From the NCBI GenBank assembly GCA_004212135.1, contig RXIE01000063.1:1-6160 (forward strand): a stretch of DNA of 6,160 nucleotides, read 5' to 3'. A program made the position numbers and the translations under genes. Origin of the DNA: Candidatus Methanophagales archaeon ANME-1-THS (GTDB lineage: Archaea > Halobacteriota > Syntropharchaeia > Alkanophagales > Methanospirareceae). Below the pieces are notes generated by a model. That model was not told the DNA's origin. It did no database searches and saw nothing but the letters and a program-made list of their open reading frames with translations. Every line of letters begins with the position of its first letter. The stretch's first letter is position 1. Shown piece by piece: positions 1 to 4,735 of the stretch.

Positions 1-2
1 TC

Positions 3-98
3 CTCGCTGATTACCTCAATGCCGATCTGCTACTCAATGTGACGTCGGTCGATGGGATTTATGACGCCGACCCGCGCAAATATCCAAATGCGGGTGGT
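3..98 (+). pseudogene. pyrH: UMP kinase (amino-acid-kinase family) fragment, 3'-truncated
   Basis: The plus frame starting at base 3 encodes about 30 residues typical of the nucleotide-binding C-terminal half of archaeal UMP kinase: LADYLNADLLLNVTSVDG followed by IYDADPRKYPNA. The family phosphorylates UMP to UDP in pyrimidine synthesis. The 5' part lies outside the window. After the PNA residues (about base 92) the frame stays open to 233 but turns into a Ser/Arg-rich sequence unlike the family, and it runs antisense through the TPR gene. Neither of the other two plus frames resumes the expected remaining C-terminus of roughly 55-60 residues. The gene therefore appears cut off, probably by a rearrangement that placed the convergent TPR gene here. 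An assembly chimera is an alternative. Other amino-acid kinases share the VDGxYxxDPR motif, but the YLNADLL context favours UMP kinase. Confidence 0.7.
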
Positions 99-112
99 TT
101 AGAGCCCAAACC

Positions 113-529
113 TCATAGAATAGACGAGAGCATCCGTCGCGCCTCATCATCCCGACGTTTATGTTCTCGCCTCAACGTCTCGCCTTGCCTGAAACATTCT
201 TCCGCTTTCTCCTCATCACCCACGAGCTTGTAAACCTGCCCGAGATTCAAGTACGCGGATATACCTTCATCTATAAGATAAGCCCTGAGGTTCAATGCAG
301 CGGTGAAGAAACCCATCGCCATTTCATACTGCTCCATGCTCGCATAGGCGACCCCACAATCGTTACACGTCTTGGCCATCAGAGGAAGTGTCGGCTCTCT
401 CTTAACAATCTCCTTGAAAACTTTTATTGCATCTTCATATCGCTCTTCCGCAAGATATTCTTCAGCGATGACCACCAAATCCTCAACGCTCTTCGCTTCT
501 ATCTCCCCGGGCTCTCGTTCTTCTCCCAT
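113..529 (-). CDS. TPR-repeat protein (138 aa)
   Basis: This is a small soluble protein made almost entirely of tetratricopeptide repeats, which form helix-pair scaffolds for protein-protein contacts. Three repeats can be seen at about residues 14-47 (with AEEYLAEERYEDAIKVFKEI), 52-85 (CGVAYASMEQYEMAMGFF) and 89-122 (YLNLGQVYKLVGDEEKAEE). A short acidic N-terminus and a charged Arg/Glu/Asp-rich C-terminal helix flank them. There is no signal peptide or membrane segment, so it should be cytoplasmic. The ATG at 529 is chosen because it lies about 31 nt downstream of a TATA box, which suits a near-leaderless transcript; no Shine-Dalgarno sequence is evident. The gene lies downstream of trkH on the same strand but has its own promoter, so a functional link is not implied. 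The binding partner cannot be told from sequence. The 3' end abuts the truncated UMP-kinase fragment. Confidence 0.82.
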   Translation of the reverse strand: MGEEREPGEIEAKSVEDLVVIAEEYLAEERYEDAIKVFKEIVKREPTLPLMAKTCNDCGVAYASMEQYEMAMGFFTAALNLRAYLIDEGISAYLNLGQVYKLVGDEEKAEECFRQGETLRREHKRRDDEARRMLSSIL

Positions 530-554
530 AGTCGTATAATCAAATAGCAGGTTA

Positions 555-569
555 CTCTATATACCTTTT
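555..569 (-). promoter_or_regulatory. TATA/BRE promoter of the TPR gene
   Basis: On the minus strand the sequence AAAAGGTATATAG forms a purine-rich BRE-like element followed by a TATA box (TATATAG at 563-557). Its centre is about 31 nt upstream of the ATG at 529, which predicts a transcription start only a few bases before the start codon. That fits a leaderless or near-leaderless archaeal mRNA and the absence of a ribosome binding site. Confidence 0.6.
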
Positions 570-646
570 ATGATTTGAGTACCAGGAAAGCGCTTGCACC
601 ACCGAGTAGATAACGTGAAACGGCACTTGAACGATTGCAAAGGGGT

Positions 647-670
647 CGCAGTGCATACCTGCACGTTGCG
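647..670 (-). terminator. possible hairpin just downstream of trkH
   Basis: Two bases past the trkH stop there is an inverted repeat: CGCAGTGCA (647-655), a TACC loop, and TGCAC plus TGCG (660-664 and 667-670) with a two-base bulge. That gives nine pairs. On the transcribed strand it is followed by ACCCCTTT, which is only weakly U-rich. It could help end the trkH transcript or protect its 3' end; as a terminator it is unproven. Confidence 0.3.
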
Positions 671-672
671 TT

Positions 673-2133
673 TCAGCCCTTCCAAAAGGTAGGTGTGAGC
701 AGAACCAAAACGGTAAAAAGCTCTAATCGTCCTATCCACATGCAGAACGCTAAAATCAGCTTACCGATGATATGTACAGAGGCATAATTCACGGATAGAG
801 GCCCAAACCCAGGTCCTACATTTCCGAGTGTCGTCGCCACTGCTGAGGTCGCGGTCAATATATCAAAGCCGAGCGCGGTCATCGCAATGGAACAGACCAC
901 GAAGACCATGTTATATAAGAAGATAAAGGCGATAATACCCTGGAGGATATCATCTGAAATCGGCTTCTTACCACTCTTCACCACGAAGATAGCATGAGGA
1001 TACAGAATTTTGCGGATTCGGAGACCGATATAGTTCAGCAACACGTGAACCCTGATGACTTTTATGGCACCTCCCGTTGACCCGCCGCATCCGCCAACGA
1101 ACATCAAGCAGAGCAGTATGATTTTGGATAACGGTGACCAGGCATCGTAGTTCGTGGTGGTGAATCCCGTCGTGGTCATAAAGGAAATACACTGGAATCC
1201 CCCATAACGGAATGCCTCAAGTATCGAATTGGCAAAGTGATGGATATAAAGATCCACCGCTATGATGAAGGTAGCGCTGAAGAGAAAGATGCAATAAACT
1301 TGAAATTCCTTGTCTGCCAGTATCCGGCGTGGCTTTCTCAGTAACGAGTAGTGTAAGATGAAGTTCATCCCCCCGAGAAACATGAATACCATGATGATCA
1401 GCTCAACTTTTGGATTGAGGTAGCCACCAATGCTCTCCGGATGAGGTGAGAAGCCTCCGGTTGGCATTGTGCTAAACGCGTGGCAAAGAGAGTCGAACAA
1501 TGACATCTTCCCGATAAAGAAGAGTGCGAGAATTTCTAAATCGGTCAGGATAAAGTAAATAGACCATAACATCCTCGCGGTGACTTGAACTCTCGGTCTT
1601 ATCCGTTCTGAAATCGGTCCGGGAAATTCACGGTCAAATAACTGGCTGCCGGCAATGCCAAAGGTCGGAAGGATCGCAATGAAGAGCAGAATAACACCCA
1701 TCCCTCCGATCCATTGTGTGAAACTCCGCCACAGCATGATACTTCGATCCACCTCGGCAAAATTGGTGATCACTGTTGAGCCGGTGGTGGTGAAGCCCGC
1801 CATGGACTCGAAAAAGGCGTCGACCGGACCCAGTGTGAATGAACAGATATATGGAAGCGCGCCAAAAATGGTGACGAAGAGCCACCCCAACGCAACGATA
1901 ACAAAACCTTCCCGGCGTTTTATCTCACCTTTCCGTACCCCTAACTTTCGTTCGAAGATCATGCCTGTCGTGATGGTAATCGAGAGCGGGAGTATCCACG
2001 TCAGGATAAGGGAATAGAAAAGTGATAGGTTCTTTTCGCCATACCAGACCGCCACGCCAAGTGGCAAGATCATTAAGAGGCCGAGATACTTGATGATGCT
2101 CCCGATGCTCCCAAAAATGATCTTTGTATCCAT
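673..2133 (-). CDS. trkH: TrkH/KtrB-family potassium uptake membrane subunit
   Basis: This is a full-length (486 aa) pore-forming subunit of the Trk/Ktr potassium uptake system in the cytoplasmic membrane. The four pore repeats of the superfamily are present: P1 at FTTTGST (114-120), P2 at MPTGGFS (223-229), P3 at MTTTGFTTTNYDAW (319-332) and P4 at TLGNVGPGFGP (435-445). Each carries the central glycine of the selectivity filter. GGCGGSTGGAIKVIR (347-361), the conserved segment following P3, and the terminal MWIGRLELFTVLVLLTP (465-481) are also diagnostic. Hydrophobic segments fill the spaces between. The length is normal for the family. The ATG at 2133 opens with a short MDTKII lead-in and lies about 32 nt after a TATA box, so the mRNA is probably near-leaderless. 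TrkH normally works with a cytoplasmic nucleotide-binding TrkA/KtrA subunit; no such gene is in this window, so it must lie elsewhere. A relic of a second copy lies upstream in the opposite orientation. Confidence 0.96.
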   Translation of the reverse strand: MDTKIIFGSIGSIIKYLGLLMILPLGVAVWYGEKNLSLFYSLILTWILPLSITITTGMIFERKLGVRKGEIKRREGFVIVALGWLFVTIFGALPYICSFTLGPVDAFFESMAGFTTTGSTVITNFAEVDRSIMLWRSFTQWIGGMGVILLFIAILPTFGIAGSQLFDREFPGPISERIRPRVQVTARMLWSIYFILTDLEILALFFIGKMSLFDSLCHAFSTMPTGGFSPHPESIGGYLNPKVELIIMVFMFLGGMNFILHYSLLRKPRRILADKEFQVYCIFLFSATFIIAVDLYIHHFANSILEAFRYGGFQCISFMTTTGFTTTNYDAWSPLSKIILLCLMFVGGCGGSTGGAIKVIRVHVLLNYIGLRIRKILYPHAIFVVKSGKKPISDDILQGIIAFIFLYNMVFVVCSIAMTALGFDILTATSAVATTLGNVGPGFGPLSVNYASVHIIGKLILAFCMWIGRLELFTVLVLLTPTFWKG

Positions 2134-2158
2134 GTGCTAGCAAAAAGTAATGCATAAA

Positions 2159-2172
2159 GATTTATATAACGT
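2159..2172 (-). promoter_or_regulatory. TATA promoter of trkH
   Basis: The minus strand reads ACGTTATATAAATC, with a TATA box centred near 2165. That is about 32 nt upstream of the ATG at 2133 and predicts a start of transcription around 2138, so the leader would be about five bases. No Shine-Dalgarno sequence precedes the ATG. The spacing closely matches that of the TPR gene promoter. Confidence 0.6.
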
Positions 2173-2260
2173 TATCTATTCCTGAACATACTATAGTCCA
2201 TTTATTTACCAATCAAAGATAAGACTCACCCCAAGAAGGCGGATTTCAGGCTCAAGGTTC

Positions 2261-2645
2261 GTGATACCGGAGCTGATGAGGAAGTGTTTTCAACCCGCGG
2301 TACGCATCATCTGGTGGATTTATCTCGCGCTCACCTCGTTTGGCATCCTCATGTTTTATCTCGCGGGTATGCCCCGGTGGGAGGCGATTAACCATGCAAT
2401 GACCGCGATCGGAACGGGTGGATTTAGCATCACGGAGAATAGCACAGTATTCTAGAACAACCGGGTAATAGAACTGGCAATCCTGCCCATAATGATCCGT
2501 GGCGCAATCCTGTTTTTAGTGCATTATAAGGTGTTAACGGGGGACTTCAGAGTGTTTTTTAAGGATATGCAATGCCGAGCTTTTTTTTGTTATTCTCCTT
2601 GTATTGCTCGTTCGTGCGTTGGTGAAAGGGGTTGAGCCGATCTAA
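2261..2645 (+). pseudogene. decayed second trkH copy (internal fragment)
   Basis: The plus strand encodes a middle piece of a TrkH-like transporter. RIIWWIYLALTSFGILMFYL and HAMTAIGTGGFSI align with residues 188-229 of the intact TrkH, including the P2 pore motif TGGFS. An in-frame TAG at 2453-2455 interrupts it. The same frame continues with NNRVIELAILPIMIRGAIL, FLVHYKVLTGDFRVFFKD and RAFF, matching the intact protein at about residues 240-285. At the T8 run (2581-2588) the frame shifts: removing one T joins RAFF to VILLVLLVRALVKGVEPI, which ends at TAA 2643-2645. P1, P3, P4 and the first ~170 residues are missing, and nothing recognisable extends upstream of about 2261. Identity to the intact copy is only about a third by eye and the orientation is opposite. 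It is therefore an old paralogue or acquired copy, not a recent duplication. It is surely non-functional as a transporter. Confidence 0.88.
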
Positions 2646-2654
2646 AAATCAACC

Positions 2655-2681
2655 CTTTTCTTTTACATTAAAAAGGAAAAG
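2655..2681. other. imperfect inverted repeat, AT-rich
   Basis: CTTTTC (2655-2660) and GAAAAG (2676-2681) are complementary, with partly pairing T and A runs between them. The element lies between the trkH relic and the SRP RNA terminator region. It may be a leftover terminator of the relic gene or simply biased composition. The rest of 2646-2720 holds nothing else recognisable. Confidence 0.25.
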
Positions 2682-2720
2682 CGGTGACGGAAAAGAGAAA
2701 TCCTTCGAAAAGTTTCTTTG

Positions 2721-2749
2721 ATCAAACTTTCTTTCAAAGAAAGTTTGAT
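2721..2749 (-). terminator. perfect 14-bp palindrome after the SRP RNA, probable terminator
   Basis: ATCAAACTTTCTTT (2721-2734) and AAAGAAAGTTTGAT (2736-2749) are exact reverse complements around a single C. The transcribed minus-strand hairpin begins one base after the predicted 3' end of the SRP RNA (2751). It is followed by GATCAAAGAAACTTTTCG, which contains a T run. Position and shape suit a terminator or a 3'-processing signal. A second inverted repeat, AAAGTTT (2709-2715) with AAACTTT (2724-2730), overlaps it and could form an alternative hairpin. It might also be a copy of a dispersed palindromic repeat; that cannot be judged from one window. Confidence 0.6.
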
Positions 2750-2750
2750 T

Positions 2751-3064
2751 GTGCGGGCACGCTCTCGGTCGACACCTTCGCTACCAATCAGACCCTCGAG
2801 GTCTTTCTCGGCACCGCTGCCCCGCGAGCGCCGACGTCCGCGGTAAGTCTGCTCCCTTCCGGGCCTAAACCGGTCTCCACGGCAGAGGCATGGCAGTAAG
2901 CTCTCCAGCAAGCCACCATACCACCGTCAACCCCGCAGGACGGTACGTCTTCGTCCAACCTCAAGCTGAAGTTGATAGCTACAGAGCCTTCCTCGAGCTT
3001 CGCCTCTCGCATATCGACGATTTCGAGTTGCAAAGGACGCCGGGCCCTCCAGGCTAGCCCGCAC
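2751..3064 (-). ncRNA. ffs: archaeal signal recognition particle RNA (7S / SRP RNA)
   Basis: This RNA scaffolds SRP19 and SRP54 to deliver membrane and secreted proteins co-translationally. The hallmark helix 8 sequence AGGCCCGGAAGGGAGCAG lies at 2866-2849, with the GGAA tetraloop at 2860-2857; this is the SRP54 binding site. Helix 6, the SRP19 site, is formed by GGTATGGTGG (2922-2913) pairing with CTGCCATGCC (2896-2887), capped by GCT-GGAG-AGC (2909-2900) with a GNAR tetraloop. The two ends close as archaeal helix 1: GTGCGGGC (3064-3057) pairs perfectly with GCCCGCAC (2758-2751). The 5' domain has the expected GGAGGGCCCGGCGTCC-type sequence (around 3048-3033). The 314-nt length is normal for archaea. 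The 5' end sits about 26 nt after a TATA box, and a palindrome follows the 3' end. Open reading frames over this stretch are spurious. Confidence 0.95.
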
Positions 3065-3086
3065 ATAGGTATATTGAAGCTCAGGG

Positions 3087-3100
3087 TTATTAAATCTTTC
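3087..3100 (-). promoter_or_regulatory. BRE/TATA promoter of the SRP RNA
   Basis: On the minus strand, GAAAGA (3100-3095, BRE-like) precedes TTTAATAA (3094-3087, TATA box). The box is centred about 26 nt upstream of base 3064, exactly where helix 1 of the SRP RNA begins. The gene therefore has its own promoter and is not a processed product of the upstream GT4 transcript. Confidence 0.65.
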
Positions 3101-3151
3101 GAACGACTGGCTCAGAGGTCTTTTCAAATCACGGTTTCTCAAAAGAGCGAC

Positions 3152-4420
3152 TCAGGAATATGAATATTTCCACATATCACCCGCTCGGGTCCCTACACCG
3201 GGTTCGACCTTCTTCCATCGTGCGGGTTGCAGACCAGGTCGAGCCTTAGCTAAAACGTCGCTATAGACCGCTATCGTGGCTGCTGCAATCGTATCCCAGT
3301 TTAACGAGAGCGCTTTTTGATAACCCCGTAGAACCATCCGTTCGCGTTCAATTCTTATTGTTTCGTCCTCATCGGATAGAATGGTAATAAGCGCGTCAGC
3401 GAGGCTATCAGAATTGTCAGGTGGCACTTTTATCCCTTCTCCATGAGCAATGAGCTCCGAAAGCCCGCCCACATCAGAGACCACCACCGGGGTCCGAGCA
3501 GCCATGGCCTCTAACGCGACAATGCCAAAGGGCTCATAGAGGGATGGTAAAACCACTACGTCGGCAGCTTTTAATAAACTCCGGACGGTGTAATCGTCCA
3601 GATATCCGGTAAAAACCACGTGGTTTGAGACACCGAGATACGCAGCATCTCGCTCCAGTTGCGGTCTCATCGATCCTTCGCCGACAATCACGAGTTTCAG
3701 CTCAGCCTTGAGCCCGGTACGCGAGGCCAGAATTCTGGGCAGCGCCCCTATCAAAACGTTCACTCCTTTTTGGTACACGAGTCGACCGATGAACAGGATC
3801 ATCTTCGCGTCTTTCGAACCGCAAAATCGCTCTTTTATCGCCGCTTTATCAACAAAGAAATCGAACTTCGCTACATCCACTCCGTTCGGGACAACCGATA
3901 TCTTCTCCGCGGCACCGAACAAGTCCTGTATCTCACGCTTCATGCTCTCGCTGCACACAATGACATGCGTGGATAAGCGGACGAGTTGCTCCTCCAGCTC
4001 ATGTATGCTCATCTGATAACCTCCCTTGATGCCCTGTGAGCGCCCGAATTCAGTACTGTGGATCGTCGAGACCAGTGGCTTCTGATATTTAAAGGCCAGG
4101 TCCAGAGCAGCAGCGCTGACCATCCAGTCGTGCGCATGTAGTATATCCGGCTCTCTGTTCGGGGTTTCGATAATCGAGGCCCCAATTCGTTTCATCTCCT
4201 CATTCATGCGGTTGATAAAATCCGGACCCCAGGTATTGAGCGCAATCCGGTGTAAACATACGCCCGCGTTCTCCTCATAAGGAAAGGCGCCTAAGGTAAC
4301 AACGTGCACGTCCAGTCCTTTTCGTATCAAGCCCTTCGAGAGCTCGTAGACGTGCTCGGCAAGCCCACCTACCTTATGTGGCGGGTACTCCCACGAGAGT
4401 GTTAATATCCGGGTTTGCAC
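3152..4420 (-). CDS. GT4 family glycogen/starch-synthase-like glycosyltransferase
   Basis: This is a cytoplasmic retaining glycosyltransferase with the GT-B fold (422 aa). The N-terminal domain has the SWEYPPHKVGGLAEHVYELS signature (9-28), with the KVGGL loop used by glycogen synthases to hold the sugar-nucleotide diphosphate, then HAHDWM (95-100) and HSTEFGR (121-127). The nucleotide-binding domain has PNGVD (178-182), GRLVYQKGV (212-220), GEGSMRPQLE (247-256) and the E-x7-E motif in YEPFGIVALEAMA (E296 and E304). After about 395 comes a basic, probably disordered tail. It most likely extends alpha-1,4-glucan from ADP- or UDP-glucose. Other GT4 roles are possible, but the adjacent GH57 amylase supports glycogen metabolism. 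The start is GTG at 4420, with Shine-Dalgarno GAGGT (4433-4429) eight bases before it. It lies 20 bp after the winged-helix gene and is presumably co-transcribed with it. Confidence 0.88.
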   Translation of the reverse strand: MQTRILTLSWEYPPHKVGGLAEHVYELSKGLIRKGLDVHVVTLGAFPYEENAGVCLHRIALNTWGPDFINRMNEEMKRIGASIIETPNREPDILHAHDWMVSAAALDLAFKYQKPLVSTIHSTEFGRSQGIKGGYQMSIHELEEQLVRLSTHVIVCSESMKREIQDLFGAAEKISVVPNGVDVAKFDFFVDKAAIKERFCGSKDAKMILFIGRLVYQKGVNVLIGALPRILASRTGLKAELKLVIVGEGSMRPQLERDAAYLGVSNHVVFTGYLDDYTVRSLLKAADVVVLPSLYEPFGIVALEAMAARTPVVVSDVGGLSELIAHGEGIKVPPDNSDSLADALITILSDEDETIRIERERMVLRGYQKALSLNWDTIAAATIAVYSDVLAKARPGLQPARWKKVEPGVGTRAGDMWKYSYS

Positions 4421-4428
4421 GCCCGACT

Positions 4429-4433
4429 ACCTC
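4429..4433 (-). promoter_or_regulatory. Shine-Dalgarno site of the GT4 gene
   Basis: GAGGT on the minus strand lies eight bases upstream of a GTG codon. This supports GTG at 4420 as the start, and the protein from there begins with the expected first beta strand (MQTRILTLSWEYPP). The presence of an SD contrasts with the near-leaderless trkH and TPR genes and suits an internal gene of an operon. Confidence 0.6.
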
Positions 4434-4440
4434 AAATCCT

Positions 4441-4638
4441 TCACTTCAATTTAACAAAGACACCCTTGCTCTTTTTCGTGAACTCGAGCTTATTCTCGCG
4501 AGCGAGCCATCCAAGACCCATGTAAACGGTGCTTTGGGATGCCTGTATCCCTGAGACCACTCCGGATATGCTCAACTCACCTCGTTCGTTCAATAACTGC
4601 CAGATCTCACCGGCAATTCTTCCGATCTCATCAATCAT
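4441..4638 (-). CDS. winged helix-turn-helix protein, DUF2582-like (65 aa)
   Basis: This small protein (65 aa) has the pattern of the DUF2582 winged-helix family: an initial helix IGRIAGEIWQLLNERGELS (5-23), a second and recognition-type helix around SGVVSGIQASQSTVYMGLGW (25-44), the family signature GWLAREN (43-49), then a beta-wing KLEFTKKSKGVFVKLK (50-65). Members occur widely in archaea and some bacteria; their DNA targets and roles are mostly unknown. Here it is the first gene of a two-gene unit with the GT4 synthase (20 bp gap) and follows the GH57 gene by 97 bp. A local regulator of glycogen metabolism is therefore a reasonable but unproven guess. The ATG at 4638 is supported by GGTGAT (4652-4647) with an eight-base spacer. 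Confidence 0.85.
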   Translation of the reverse strand: MIDEIGRIAGEIWQLLNERGELSISGVVSGIQASQSTVYMGLGWLARENKLEFTKKSKGVFVKLK

Positions 4639-4646
4639 GTTTCTCC

Positions 4647-4652
4647 ATCACC
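4647..4652 (-). promoter_or_regulatory. Shine-Dalgarno site of the winged-helix gene
   Basis: GGTGAT, a strong match to the complement of the archaeal 16S 3' end, lies eight bases before the ATG at 4638. It fixes the start of this short gene and shows that its transcript carries a leader. Confidence 0.65.
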
Positions 4653-4695
4653 ACCTTCCTCTTTTTTAATCTCATGAGTTAGTATCATGGCGTCT

Positions 4696-4705
4696 GATAA
4701 ATAAG
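4696..4705 (-). promoter_or_regulatory. TATA promoter for the winged-helix / GT4 unit
   Basis: CTTATTTATC on the minus strand is a TATA-like box centred near 4700, 31 bp past the GH57 stop codon. It predicts transcription from about 4674 and a leader of about 36 nt containing the Shine-Dalgarno site. The pair may thus be expressed independently of the GH57 gene. Readthrough from GH57 is also possible, since no clear terminator lies between. Confidence 0.45.
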
Positions 4706-4735
4706 TTGTGCTTCACTTCGTAGATACCAAAAGTC

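Noticed and set aside
161..547. 128-aa plus-strand ORF antisense to the TPR gene
   Set aside because: The minus-strand frame has clear TPR repeats and a promoter; the plus frame has no family-like features.
557..739. 60-aa minus-strand ORF at the 3' end of trkH
   Set aside because: It overlaps the trkH C-terminus and the TPR promoter in another frame and shows no coding pattern.
1655..2017. 120-aa plus-strand ORF antisense to trkH
   Set aside because: It is a shadow frame of a strongly conserved membrane protein gene, with no ribosome binding site or recognisable protein pattern.
2453..2588. Programmed recoding (stop readthrough plus frameshift) in the trkH relic
   Set aside because: Even with both events the product would lack three of four pore repeats, and the T8 run is a typical spontaneous slippage site; decay is simpler.
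2709..2749. CRISPR repeat or mobile-element terminal repeat
   Set aside because: There is only one copy of the palindrome, with no spacers, no transposase and no visible target-site duplication in the window.
2663..3163. Several overlapping ORFs of 63-92 aa on both strands
   Set aside because: They overlie the SRP RNA and its flanks, their translations resemble no family, and the RNA's helix 1, 6 and 8 signatures explain the sequence constraint.
3659..4016. 102-105-aa plus-strand ORFs antisense to the GT4 gene
   Set aside because: They are shadow frames of a well-conserved glycosyltransferase gene.
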